Positions 16,959-27,864 of a stretch of DNA of 30,928 nt are shown here, one piece after another. The stretch covers positions 1 through 30,928 of the forward strand of contig JAKBCE010000038.1 in assembly GCA_021808195.1 (NCBI GenBank). Reading direction: 5' to 3'. Position numbers and translations under genes: made by a program. The notes under the pieces were generated by a model. It was given only the letters and a program-made list of their open reading frames with translations, did no database searches and was not told where the DNA came from. The DNA is from Pseudomonadota bacterium (GTDB taxonomy: Bacteria > Pseudomonadota > Gammaproteobacteria > Steroidobacterales > Steroidobacteraceae). Position 1 is the first letter of the stretch; each line of letters begins with the position of its first letter.

Positions 16959-18437
16959 CTACACCCCTGGCCAGCGCTGCTGGCACTGGTGAAGCGCATC
17001 CTCGAGCGTGAGCAGGCGTCCCAGCTTCTCCACGGGCACGGCAAGCGCCTCGGCCCACTCGGCGGGTGTGCCCGGCACCAGCTCCGTGCGGGTCCGGCCG
17101 GGCAGACGCTCGGCGAGCCAGGCGGCGGCCGCCAGGGTATGTGGGCACCCATAGACGCGATGCGCAACGCGAGTCACCCGACCGTCCCTCACCTGCAGCC
17201 GGAAGCGGATCCAGACCTCCTGCCCCGGGCCGCCGGCCTCCCCGACGAGTTCACCTCCGGTCTCGGCCAGTTCGCTCGCCGGTGACAGTGCCCGCAGGCG
17301 CGTCACTTCGCGCAGCACGGCGCGCCCAGCCGCATCGATCTCGGTCTCGGTGGTGAAACGCCCGAAACTGAAGCGCAGCGAACTCTGCGCCAGCTCCGAG
17401 TCACGGCCGAGCGCGCGCAGCACATAAGAAGGCTCGCCCGAGGCCGAATTGCACGCTGACCCGGTCGAAACCGCCAGCTCCGTCAATCCCGTGAACAGAC
17501 TCTCCCCCTCGACTCCTTCGAATGACACATTGAGCACGCCCGGAACGCGCGGCGCATCGGCGCCGTTCAGATGGACCCCACCGAGCGGGCGCAGGTGCTC
17601 CCACAGCCGCTCGCCGAGCCCCCGCAGCCGTGCCGCCTCGCTCCCGAGGGCCGCCTGGGCCAGGGCGCAGGCGACCCCGAAGCCGACGATCTGATGGGTC
17701 GGCAGCGTTCCGGGACGCAAGCCCCGCTCCTGACCGCCGCCGAACAGCAGCGGCTGCACCTGCGCGCGGATGTTGCTGCGAACATAGAGCGCACCGATGC
17801 CTTTGGGGCCGTAAAGCTTATGCGCCGTGAATGAGGCCAAGTCGATCGGCAGCGCGTGCATGTCGATCGCGATCCGCCCGGCGGCCTGCGCCGCGTCGGT
17901 GTGAAACAGAATACCGCGCTCGCGGCAGAGCGCGCCGATCGCGGCTACGTCCTGGATGACGCCGGTTTCGTTGTTGACCCACATGATCGACGCCAAGACC
18001 GTGTCGGGTCGTAGCGCCGTGGCGAGTGCGCGCGGATCGATCCGCCCGCTTCGATCCGGCGCCACCAGCGTCACGGCAAATCCCTCTTTCTCCAGACGCC
18101 GGCACGGATCGAGTCCGGCCTTGTGCTCGATGCGAGAGCTGACCACGTGCCGGCCGCGATGGCCGGCGCCGCGCGCCGCGCCGAGCACGGCGAGGTTGTC
18201 AGACTCGGTTGCGCCGGAGGTAAAGACGATCTCCGCGCTTGCCGCGCCGATCAGCGCTGCGACCTGCGCACGCGCACGCTCGATGTGCTCGGCGGCTCGC
18301 CGTCCCCAACGATGCAGCGAGGCGGGGTTGCCGCGCCCCCCCTCCACCGCAAGCGAGCGCGCGATCGCCTCGATCACGGTCGGATCGACCGGCGTGCTGG
18401 CCGCGTAATCGAGGTATATGGGGTCGTTCGCGCTCAT
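16959..18437 (-). CDS. iscS: cysteine desulfurase IscS with C-terminal degenerate IscU-like domain
   Basis: IscS releases sulfur from cysteine as a persulfide for Fe-S clusters and tRNA thiolation. Residues 1 to about 395 are a full Isc[11 protein letters not shown] (His105), [18 protein letters not shown] (PLP Lys207) and [20 protein letters not shown] (persulfide Cys329), ending [17 protein letters not shown]. The usual tail of IscS is replaced by about 90 residues (403-492) resembling Isc[36 protein letters not shown] and [14 protein letters not shown]. Aligned by eye to E. coli IscU, Cys37 is Gln406, Cys63 is Cys431, Lys103 is Lys471 and Cys106 is Arg474. Total 492 residues from the ATG at 18437 instead of about 404. 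IscA follows; iscR and iscU are absent next to it. Confidence 0.88.
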   Translation of the reverse strand: MSANDPIYLDYAASTPVDPTVIEAIARSLAVEGGRGNPASLHRWGRRAAEHIERARAQVAALIGAASAEIVFTSGATESDNLAVLGAARGAGHRGRHVVSSRIEHKAGLDPCRRLEKEGFAVTLVAPDRSGRIDPRALATALRPDTVLASIMWVNNETGVIQDVAAIGALCRERGILFHTDAAQAAGRIAIDMHALPIDLASFTAHKLYGPKGIGALYVRSNIRAQVQPLLFGGGQERGLRPGTLPTHQIVGFGVACALAQAALGSEAARLRGLGERLWEHLRPLGGVHLNGADAPRVPGVLNVSFEGVEGESLFTGLTELAVSTGSACNSASGEPSYVLRALGRDSELAQSSLRFSFGRFTTETEIDAAGRAVLREVTRLRALSPASELAETGGELVGEAGGPGQEVWIRFRLQVRDGRVTRVAHRVYGCPHTLAAAAWLAERLPGRTRTELVPGTPAEWAEALAVPVEKLGRLLTLEDALHQCQQRWPGV

Positions 18438-18456
18438 GATTTCCAGCTCGGCCCGC

Positions 18457-18471
18457 CCCACGAGGCGTGGG
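18457..18471. promoter_or_regulatory. hairpin in the iscS leader
   Basis: CCCACG-AGG-CGTGGG forms a perfect 6-bp stem with a 3-base loop about 20 bp upstream of the iscS ATG, in the divergent gap with the dsrE-like gene. A TAATAT hexamer on the minus strand at about 18504-18511 could be a -10 box. No recognisable IscR site was found. Confidence 0.3.
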
Positions 18472-18590
18472 ATGTACCTATCAGCAGCGTCTGCAGAGTG
18501 ACTATATTACATGCACGCGCGCGATCGGTTGGTATCGGCCAACAGGCGCGTCGCGCGCGCGCCGTGCATCGCGACAGCAGCAGTATCACC

Positions 18591-19148
18591 ATGACGTTTC
18601 GTACCGTATTGCTTGCGACCCTTGCGCTCGGACTGACTGCGGCACGCGCCGTTGCCGCCATCCCGAGCACCCCGTTCTGGCAGTATCCGGCGATCAAGGG
18701 CTACGGTGCGGAGCACTCCTGGCCCGGCGTCGTCGCGCGCCCGCAAGCGCACGCAACCTACAAGGCGGTATTCGATCTGACGCGCGGGGATGCTCGGGCC
18801 ACTACCGTGAACACGGGCCTGAACCTCATCGCGCGCACGGTCAATGTGTTTGCCTCTGCCGCAGTGCCGCTGGGGCATCTGAAATTCGCCCTGATCATCC
18901 ACGGACCGGCCACGGCGCTCGCGCTGAGCGCGGCGGCCTTTCAGCGCAAGTTCGGACACCCCAACCCGAATCTCGCGCTGCTCGCCGCGCTGCGCAAAGC
19001 GGGAGTCGAGCTCATGGTGTGTGGCGATGCGCTCGCGGTCCAGCACGCGACGCCAGCCGAGGTCAATCCCGACGTCCACGTTGCACTCGCGGCGCTGTCC
19101 ACGCTGATCATGCTGCAGAATCGCGGCTACGCCCTGGTGCGCTTATAG
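18591..19148 (+). CDS. exported DsrE/DsrF-like family protein
   Basis: The 185-residue protein starts with a signal peptide (MTFRTVLLATLALGLTAARAVA). The body has the DsrE-like alpha/beta pattern: TYKAVFDLTRG, HLKFALIIHGPATALALS, LLAALRKAGVELMVCGDALA with a Cys after the strand, and a final ALSTLIMLQNRGYALVRL. DsrE-fold proteins move sulfur or act as small-molecule sensors, and exported versions with one Cys are widespread but poorly understood. It is divergent from iscS, so a sulfur-related role is tempting but unproven. The ATG at 18591 is the first that gives a signal peptide. Confidence 0.75.
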   Translation: MTFRTVLLATLALGLTAARAVAAIPSTPFWQYPAIKGYGAEHSWPGVVARPQAHATYKAVFDLTRGDARATTVNTGLNLIARTVNVFASAAVPLGHLKFALIIHGPATALALSAAAFQRKFGHPNPNLALLAALRKAGVELMVCGDALAVQHATPAEVNPDVHVALAALSTLIMLQNRGYALVRL

Positions 19149-19177
19149 CTCGGCGCCACTGCCGCCCGGCCGGCGCG

Positions 19178-19912
19178 CTAGGACTCTCCAGCGCGCCGCC
19201 GCCGGCGCTGCACCGCGGTGAGGAAACCCCGCAGGATGTTGACCTCGTTGTGATCGAGCTCGGCCCGCTGCAGGAAGCGGCGAATGCGCGCCATCAGGTG
19301 GGTGCCGCTCTGCGTACGATCACGGAAATCGACCTCCTCGAGCACTTGTGCAAAGTGCTCGTAGAGTCGCTCAAGCTCCGCCGGATCGGCGAGCGGACCG
19401 GCCGCCGGTGTCGCCGAGATCGAAACACCCTCGACGCGAAACAGCTCGTACGTGAGGATCTGCACCGCCATGGCCAGGTTGAGTGAAGGATAGGTCTCAC
19501 TCGCCGGCACGCGCACCAGCAGGTGTGCCGCTTCCAGCTGCTCGTTGGTGAGTCCCGCACGCTCGGAGCCAAACAGCACGGCGACCGCGCCACGGGTCGA
19601 TTCGATTGCCAGTCGCTCGGCCGCAGCGCGCACGTCCGCCACGCGGAAATACTGGTCGCGCTCGCGCGAGGTGGTGGCGGCGATGAAACCACAGCCCTCC
19701 AGGGCCTGGGACACCGAATCGACGACGCGCGCGCGCTCGAGCAGATCATCGGCGCCGGAGGCGCGGGCCGTAGCCTCCGGATGTGGAAACTGGCGCGGGG
19801 CGACCAGCACGAGCTGCTCAAGCCCCATGTTTTTCATCGCCCGCGCCACCGCCCCGATGTTCCCCGGATGCGACGGCTCGACCAGCACGATGCGGATTTG
19901 CGCTCTGTCCAT
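19178..19912 (-). CDS. trmJ: tRNA (Cm32/Um32) 2'-O-methyltransferase TrmJ
   Basis: TrmJ is a SPOUT methyltransferase acting on position 32 of tRNA anticodon loops. The N-terminal knot domain shows RIVLVEPSHPGNIGAVARAM and KNMGLEQLVLVAP, then AVLFGSERAGLTNEQL and SETYPSLNLAMAVQILTYEL, all SpoU/TrmH signatures. The helical C-terminal part (about 170-244) matches TrmJ length. An ATG at 19912 is preferred over the GTG one codon upstream. A trmJ gene beside suhB and isc genes is the normal arrangement; here the permease lies between trmJ and suhB. Confidence 0.93.
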   Translation of the reverse strand: MDRAQIRIVLVEPSHPGNIGAVARAMKNMGLEQLVLVAPRQFPHPEATARASGADDLLERARVVDSVSQALEGCGFIAATTSRERDQYFRVADVRAAAERLAIESTRGAVAVLFGSERAGLTNEQLEAAHLLVRVPASETYPSLNLAMAVQILTYELFRVEGVSISATPAAGPLADPAELERLYEHFAQVLEEVDFRDRTQSGTHLMARIRRFLQRAELDHNEVNILRGFLTAVQRRRRRAGES

Positions 19913-19969
19913 CACGATCTGCCCAGCTGCGGAGGTCGCGCCGAGACGCGCCCCCCCGCCCGTGCCGAC

Positions 19970-21448
19970 TCAGCGCAGGGGCTCGGCAACTCGGCTGCGC
20001 AGCCGGCTATGCCGGTAGCCGTAGAACGCATACACCAACACCCCGATCGCGGTCCACACTACTAGGCGCACCCAGGTACTGCCCGGCAGCTTGTAGATCA
20101 TAAAGCCGCACACCAGAGCGCCGAGAGAACACGTGACCCAAGGCAGCGGCACCCGGAACGGCCGCTGCAGGTCAGGTCGCGTATAGCGCAGCACCAATAC
20201 CCCGATGCAGACCGTCACGAATGCCATCAGGGTGCCGATCGAGACCAGTTCGCCGAGTAGATCCACCGGGAAAAGTCCGCCGATCACCGCGGCGCTGATA
20301 CCGGTCACGACGGTTCCGACCGAGGGTGTACGAAACTTCGGATGGATCCGACCGAAGATCGGCGGCAGCAGACCATCCTGCGCCATGGAGTAGAAGATAC
20401 GCGCCTGGGCGATCGTCATGACCAGCATGACCGAAGTCATGCCGAGGATCGCCCCCAGATCCACCGGCACGCTGAACCAGTGCAATTGCGGATACGTATC
20501 GAGCGCAAGCGCGATCGGGGCGGCAACATTGAGCTTCTTGTAGCTCACCATGCCGGTGAGCACAGCCGAAACCGCCACGTAGAGCAGCGTGCAGATCACC
20601 AGACTCGAGAGGATGCCGATCGGCATGTCCCGCTGCGGGTTCTTCGCCTCTTGCGCCGTGGTCGAGATCGCATCGAAGCCGATGTAGGCGAAGAATATGA
20701 CCCCGGATGCGGTAAACACTCCGCCCCACCCGTACTGATCCGGCTCACCGGTCGGTGCGGGAATGAACGGATGCCAGTTGCTGTGCTGGATGAAGCCCAT
20801 GCCGAGCACGATGAACAGCACCACCACGGCGACCTTCAGAGTCACAATCACGGTGTTGAACTCGGCGGACTGCTTGATCCCGATATAACAGACCGTCGCC
20901 AGTGCGAGCACGATCAGTACCGCCGGAACATTGAGAATGGCGCCCGAGGTGATTACCGAGAAGCTATTGGGCGCAGCCTGCATAAAGGGCGCGTGTGAAA
21001 GCGCGTTCGGAATATGCACGCCAAAATCGCTGAGCAGCCGGATGACGTACCCGGACCAGCCCACCGACACCGTTGCCACCGCGAACAGGTACTCGAGCAC
21101 CAGATTCCAGCCGATGAACCAGGCAATTCCTTCCCCGAGGGTCGCGTAGGTGTACGAGTACGCGCTGCCCGACACCGGGATCATCGCCGCGAATTCCGCG
21201 TAGCACAGTCCTGCGAAGGCGCAGCCGAGACCGGCGATGATGAACGACAGCACCAGCGCCGGACCGGCATATTGCGCGGCGGCCACCCCGGTGAGCACGA
21301 AGATCCCGGTACCGATGATCCCGCCGATACCAAGCATGGTGAGGGCCGTGGCCGAGAGCGTGCGTTTGAGCTGGTGCCCTTCGGCGTCCGATGCGTCCGC
21401 TGCCTCGATTTCGGCGACCGTTTTTGTTGCAAAAATCTGGCTTATCAT
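19970..21448 (-). CDS. APC-superfamily amino acid permease
   Basis: A 492-residue transporter with about 12 transmembrane helices. The APC hallmark is in helix 1 (LTMLGIGGIIGTGIFVLTG), followed by LCYAEFAAMIPVSGSAYSY, GWNLVLEYLFAVATVSVGW and FFAYIGFDAISTTAQEAKNP, as in the cationic amino acid transporter (CAT/YfnA-like) branch. The N-terminal 25 residues are cytosolic and acidic. The substrate is probably an amino acid; which one cannot be read from the sequence. It lies between suhB and trmJ, where such a permease is not usual. Confidence 0.9.
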   Translation of the reverse strand: MISQIFATKTVAEIEAADASDAEGHQLKRTLSATALTMLGIGGIIGTGIFVLTGVAAAQYAGPALVLSFIIAGLGCAFAGLCYAEFAAMIPVSGSAYSYTYATLGEGIAWFIGWNLVLEYLFAVATVSVGWSGYVIRLLSDFGVHIPNALSHAPFMQAAPNSFSVITSGAILNVPAVLIVLALATVCYIGIKQSAEFNTVIVTLKVAVVVLFIVLGMGFIQHSNWHPFIPAPTGEPDQYGWGGVFTASGVIFFAYIGFDAISTTAQEAKNPQRDMPIGILSSLVICTLLYVAVSAVLTGMVSYKKLNVAAPIALALDTYPQLHWFSVPVDLGAILGMTSVMLVMTIAQARIFYSMAQDGLLPPIFGRIHPKFRTPSVGTVVTGISAAVIGGLFPVDLLGELVSIGTLMAFVTVCIGVLVLRYTRPDLQRPFRVPLPWVTCSLGALVCGFMIYKLPGSTWVRLVVWTAIGVLVYAFYGYRHSRLRSRVAEPLR

Positions 21449-21510
21449 TGCCGGACTGTACCTAAGCTCACCCCGGAATGCGAGTCCGCCCGCCGAGCCA
21501 GATTGGCGTT

Positions 21511-22317
21511 TCAGCGCGCGCTCAACTCCTGCGGAACAAACGGAGCAAACAGCTCGAGCATTGCCGCGTACACCCGGGGCGACCCCGCCACCACATGCCC
21601 GCCCTGACGGTACTCCTCGCCGCTCAGCGTGCCGATGCGGCCGCCGGCCTCCTGCACCAGGAGCGTCCCGGCTGCGGTGTCCCAGGGCGCGAGCCCGAGC
21701 TCCCAGAACCCATCGATGCGCCCGGCGGCCACGTAGGCCAGATCGAGCGCGGCGGCACCCGGCCGACGAATACCAGCGGTGCTTTGAGTGGCCGCCTTCA
21801 GCATGGCGAAGTACGCGTCAAGATAACGATCGTTGGCGCGAAACGGGAAGCCTGTGCCGATGAGCGCCCCCTCCAGCGTGCGTTGCTTGCTCACCCGGAT
21901 ACGCCGGTTGTCGAGGTGCGCTCCGCCACCGCGCGACGCCGTAAACAGCTCCTGACGCATCGGATCGTAGACCACGGCGTGTTCGAGACGCCCCTTGTGC
22001 TCACAGGCAATTGACACCGCAAATACCGGAAAGCCATGCAGGAAGTTGGTCGTTCCATCCAGCGGATCGATGATCCAGCGGAACTCGTGCTCACCCTGCG
22101 CACCGCCTTCCTCGGCGAGGATGGCGTGATCCGGATAATGGCGGTGAATGACCTCGACGATCTGCGCTTCGGCGGCCCGATCAACCTCGGAGACAAAGTC
22201 GTTGCGGCCCTTCGCCGTCACGGTCAGCGACTCGAGGTTGTTCAGGTTGCGCACGATGAGCTCGCCGGCACGGCGGGCGGCGCGAACCGCGATATTCAGC
22301 AGCGCATGCGCGGCCAC
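21511..22317 (-). CDS. suhB: inositol-1-monophosphatase family protein SuhB
   Basis: A 268-residue inositol-monophosphatase fold protein; in E. coli SuhB also joins ribosomal RNA antitermination complexes. The metal-binding motif WIIDPLDGTTNFLHGFP and the second motif APWDTAAGTLLVQEAGG are present, with AILAEEGG providing the first acidic pair. The GTG start at 22317 is preceded by GAGGGGG and lies nine bases after the secF stop, which suggests cotranscription with secDF. The N-terminus (ALLNIAVRAARRAGELI) matches the family. Confidence 0.95.
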   Translation of the reverse strand: MAAHALLNIAVRAARRAGELIVRNLNNLESLTVTAKGRNDFVSEVDRAAEAQIVEVIHRHYPDHAILAEEGGAQGEHEFRWIIDPLDGTTNFLHGFPVFAVSIACEHKGRLEHAVVYDPMRQELFTASRGGGAHLDNRRIRVSKQRTLEGALIGTGFPFRANDRYLDAYFAMLKAATQSTAGIRRPGAAALDLAYVAAGRIDGFWELGLAPWDTAAGTLLVQEAGGRIGTLSGEEYRQGGHVVAGSPRVYAAMLELFAPFVPQELSAR

Positions 22318-22326
22318 CGCACCCCC

Positions 22327-23262
22327 TCAGGGAAGCTCATCCACTGCCGCCTTGCGCGCGGAGGGGAAGAGATGTTCGGCCGTCAGTCCGCACTCGAGCG
22401 CGATCGCGCTGGAGATGTAGATCGAGGAGTAGGTGCCGGCCAGAATGCCGATCAGCAAGGCTGCGGAAAACCCACGCAGCACCGGGCCGCCCAGCACCAG
22501 CAGCGCCACCACCACAATCGAAGTAACCACCTTGGTCATGATGGTTCGAGAGAGCGTCTGATTGATCGCTTGGTCGAGCACCACATTGGCGGCCAGACGC
22601 CGGTTGCCCTCGAACCGCTCGCGGATTCGATCGAACACCACGACCGTGTCGTTCAGCGAATACCCGATGACAGCCAGCACTGCCGCCACGACATTCAGGT
22701 CGAACGAGATCTGCGTGAGCGCGAAGAAGCCGAGCACCAGAATCGGATCGTGCAGCACCGCCAGGATCGCCCCGAGCGAGAGCCGCCAGGTATGAAACCG
22801 CCAGGCGATGTACAGGAAGATGAACAGCAGCGTGAAGGTGAGCGCCCACATTGCGCTTTTCTTCAGCTCCGAGCCGACCTGCGGGCCGACCACCGACAGC
22901 GATTGTACCGTCGCGCCGGCATTGACCTTCTGCAGCGCCTGCTGCAACCGGTCGCGCAGCTCGGCGGAAGTCTGCTTCGGCTCCGGAGGCAGGCGGATGG
23001 CAATGGTCCGCGAGGAGCCGAAATTCTCCACCACCGCGTCACGGAAACCTGCCGCAGCGATCTGGGTACGCACGGCCGACAGATCCGCAGTGACCGGGAA
23101 GCTCGCCTGCGCGGTCACCCCGCCGGTGAAATCGATGGCCAGGTTCAGGCCGCGGGTAATGATCAGCGCGAACGATGCCAGCATCAGCACGATGGACAGT
23201 CCAAACCACACCTTGCGTGTGGCCATGAACTGGAAGTTGGTTTGATGACTGAAAAATTCCAC
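22327..23262 (-). CDS. secF: protein translocase subunit SecF
   Basis: SecF pairs with SecD to use the proton gradient to assist late protein export. The sequence shows the N-terminal membrane helix (WFGLSIVLMLASFALII), LAIDFTGGVTAQASF, a periplasmic domain, and the block VLAVIGYSLNDTVVVFDRIRE followed by TSIVVVALLVLGGPVLRGF. The GTG at 23262 starts VEFFSHQTNFQFM, matches the family N-terminus, and is preceded by AGGGG. It gives 311 residues. It follows secD by ten bases. Confidence 0.96.
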   Translation of the reverse strand: MEFFSHQTNFQFMATRKVWFGLSIVLMLASFALIITRGLNLAIDFTGGVTAQASFPVTADLSAVRTQIAAAGFRDAVVENFGSSRTIAIRLPPEPKQTSAELRDRLQQALQKVNAGATVQSLSVVGPQVGSELKKSAMWALTFTLLFIFLYIAWRFHTWRLSLGAILAVLHDPILVLGFFALTQISFDLNVVAAVLAVIGYSLNDTVVVFDRIRERFEGNRRLAANVVLDQAINQTLSRTIMTKVVTSIVVVALLVLGGPVLRGFSAALLIGILAGTYSSIYISSAIALECGLTAEHLFPSARKAAVDELP

Positions 23263-23272
23263 GTGCAATCCC

Positions 23273-25147
23273 CTAGATGTGCAGCCGGGCAAGCTTGCGC
23301 CGCCCGCCGTACATGAGCGTCACCAGCGCCCTGCTGCCCATCAGCGAGGTGAACATCGAGGTGGCGATGCCGAGCACCAGGACCACCGCAAAGCCGCGGA
23401 TTGCGCCGGTGCCGAAGATCCACAGCACCAGCCCGGCGATGCCCGTGGTGACGTTGGAATCCGCGATCGCCGAGAATGCCTTCTCGAAGCCGGCCCGGAT
23501 TGCCGCCTGTGGCGAGACGCCCTTGCGCAGCTCTTCGCGGATGCGCTCGTAGATCAGTACGTTGGCGTCGACCGCAATACCCACCGTGAGGATGATGCCC
23601 GCGATGCCAGGCAGCGACAGCGAAGCGTGCATCATAGACAGCAGTGCCGTGAGCAACACCACGTTCGCGACCAGCACCGCGTCCGCTACCAGTCCGAAGA
23701 CTTTGTAGTAGACCGCCATGAACAGCAGCACGCCCGCCATGCCGATCACCAGCGCGGCGATTCCCATCTTGATGTTCTCGCGGCCGAGACTTGGACCGAT
23801 GACTCGCTCCTCGACCAAATTGATGGGCGTGACGAACGAGCCGGAGCGCAGCAGGATCGCCAGATCCTGTGCGTCAGCGAGCGTGAGCCCCGTGATCTGG
23901 AAGCGGTCGGCGAACACCCCGTCGATGGTCGCATCGTTGATCACCTTTTCCGTGGTGACTTCCTTGGTGACCTTCTGTCCGTTGACCTCTTTGGTGACGC
24001 TGTGCTTGGTGATCAGCACCACGCCCATCGGCTTGCCGACGTTCGCCTTGGTGGTGCGCAGCATGTTCTCGCCCGCTTGACTGTCGAGCGTGACGTTCAC
24101 CGCCGGCCCCTGCGTGCTCTCACCGACCGTGGCATCGGTGAGCTGGTCGCCAGTCGCAATCACCTCGCGCTTCAGCAGTATCGGCATCCCGTTCCAGGTG
24201 TCGGTGTACAGCTTGTCGCCCAGTGGCACGTTGCCGGTCTGCTGGGCTTCCAGGGCGTCGTTCACCACATCGTTCAGATGGAACTCCAGGCTCGCGGTCT
24301 GGCCGAGCAGGTGCTTCACCTCCGCCATGTTCTGGATGCCCGGCAACTGCACGTCGATGCGGTTGTTGCCCTGGCGCTGGACGATCGGCTCAGAGACCCC
24401 AAGCTGATTGACGCGATTGCGCAGAATGGAGATGTTCTGCTCGATGGCGTAGTTCTCCCGCGCCCGGATCTTCTCCGCCGGCAGAGTCGCCTGGAGGACC
24501 GCCCCGCCGGGCTGGGCGCTCGTGGTGAGCGTCAGCCCGCGCAGCGGGTCGGCAATGGCTTGTTCGGCAGCCGACAGGTTCGCCTGCGGTGCGAGCGTGA
24601 TCTGAATGGTGTTCGGCAGCGTGCTGCCGCCGGTGGCGAGGTCCGTGATGCTCGCCACCGGGACCTTCGCTTGCGCAAGGGCGCGCGAGGCATCCTGCGT
24701 GTAGGTCTGCAGGATCTGGCGCACGGCGCTCTTGATGTCGACCTCGTAGAGCAGATCGAGCCCGCCACTCAGATCGAGGCCGAGCGGCATCGGTTTCAGA
24801 CCGAGGTCGCGCAGCCACGCCGGCGTGCGCGGCACGAGCGTCAGCGCAGAGATGTATTTTTTTGCAAATTTGCCGTTGATGGCATCATGACCGCGTAACT
24901 GATCCGGCACGTCGGCGAAGCGCACGATCAGACGACCGTTCTGCACATACGCGCCTCTGAAGGGCACCTTTTCCTGTTGCAGAAACGCACTCACGCTATG
25001 GGCCTCAGCGGGTGTGACCGCTGAATGGTCCGCGTGCGCGAGTTGCAGCGCCGGCGCCTCCCCAAACACGTTCGGCAGCGCGAACAGCAATCCCACGGCC
25101 AGCACGGCCGCGATCAGGATGTACTTCCAGCGAGCGTATTCGAGCAT
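23273..25147 (-). CDS. secD: protein translocase subunit SecD
   Basis: The 624-residue SecD begins MLEYARWKYILIAAVLAVG (first membrane helix). A large periplasmic region follows, starting near GLDLSGGLDLLYEVD and including ISILRNRVNQLGVSEPIVQ and NRIDVQLPGIQN. The C-terminal five-helix membrane domain has GIAGIILTVGIAVDANVLIYERIREEL and the final FTSLMGSRALVTLMYGGRR. The length is close to the E. coli protein. A long lysine/threonine-rich loop (KHSVTKEVNGQKVTKEVTTE) in the periplasmic part is an insertion of the kind common in xanthomonad-type SecD. Confidence 0.97.
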   Translation of the reverse strand: MLEYARWKYILIAAVLAVGLLFALPNVFGEAPALQLAHADHSAVTPAEAHSVSAFLQQEKVPFRGAYVQNGRLIVRFADVPDQLRGHDAINGKFAKKYISALTLVPRTPAWLRDLGLKPMPLGLDLSGGLDLLYEVDIKSAVRQILQTYTQDASRALAQAKVPVASITDLATGGSTLPNTIQITLAPQANLSAAEQAIADPLRGLTLTTSAQPGGAVLQATLPAEKIRARENYAIEQNISILRNRVNQLGVSEPIVQRQGNNRIDVQLPGIQNMAEVKHLLGQTASLEFHLNDVVNDALEAQQTGNVPLGDKLYTDTWNGMPILLKREVIATGDQLTDATVGESTQGPAVNVTLDSQAGENMLRTTKANVGKPMGVVLITKHSVTKEVNGQKVTKEVTTEKVINDATIDGVFADRFQITGLTLADAQDLAILLRSGSFVTPINLVEERVIGPSLGRENIKMGIAALVIGMAGVLLFMAVYYKVFGLVADAVLVANVVLLTALLSMMHASLSLPGIAGIILTVGIAVDANVLIYERIREELRKGVSPQAAIRAGFEKAFSAIADSNVTTGIAGLVLWIFGTGAIRGFAVVLVLGIATSMFTSLMGSRALVTLMYGGRRKLARLHI

Positions 25148-25150
25148 GGG

Positions 25151-25489
25151 TCAGGCGCTTTTCAGAGTGCCCTTGGGCATCAGGGCGCTCACTTGGACCT
25201 TTTGCACCTTTACGCGCACGCCCTCGGCCACCTCCAAGGTAACGAAGTGCTCGCTGACCTCGCTGATGCGCCCCAGCAGTCCGCCGCTGGTAACCACCTC
25301 ATCGCCGGCCGCCAGCTTCGAGACCAGCGTCTGGTGCTCCTTGGCTTTCTTCTGCTGCGGGCGGATCAGCAGGAAATAGAAGACGACGATAAATGCACCC
25401 ATCACCAGGAGGGGCGCAAGCTGGCTACCGCCGCCGGCCGGAGCCGCGCCAGCGGCCCAGGCCGTGGGAATCAGTGCATTCATATTCAT
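25151..25489 (-). CDS. yajC: preprotein translocase subunit YajC
   Basis: YajC associates with SecDF. From the ATG at 25489 (preceded by GAGG) it has 112 residues. It has a short periplasmic start, one helix (LLVMGAFIVVFYFLLIRPQQ) and the family motif RPQQKKAKEHQTLVSKLAAGDEVVTSGG split over the cytosolic domain. It lies three bases before secD. The upstream open frame to 25549 abuts the tgt stop and is not conserved. Confidence 0.95.
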   Translation of the reverse strand: MNMNALIPTAWAAGAAPAGGGSQLAPLLVMGAFIVVFYFLLIRPQQKKAKEHQTLVSKLAAGDEVVTSGGLLGRISEVSEHFVTLEVAEGVRVKVQKVQVSALMPKGTLKSA

Positions 25490-25548
25490 GATCCTCGAGA
25501 CCACCCCCGGGGGCGGACGAGGCCGGACCCGGGGGCGAAGGGGCGGCA

Positions 25549-27779
<2,231 letters not shown>

Positions 27780-27847
27780 CCGCCCATGGTACACGGTGGC
27801 GCCCCCACCGCAGACACGGGACGGTATGCTTTGTGCCCGCTCACCCG

Positions 27848-27853
27848 TATACT
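27848..27853 (+). promoter_or_regulatory. possible -10 box of the tRNA-Leu promoter
   Basis: TATACT lies 12 bases before the first base of the tRNA gene. A convincing -35 hexamer at normal spacing is not visible (TTGTGC at 27831 is too close), so the promoter is only half supported. Confidence 0.4.
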
Positions 27854-27864
27854 CTCGGCCTCGT

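Noticed and set aside
23279..24898. 539-codon plus-strand ORF opposite secD
   Set aside because: Antisense shadow of secD, with a composition dominated by Asp, His, Arg and Gln.
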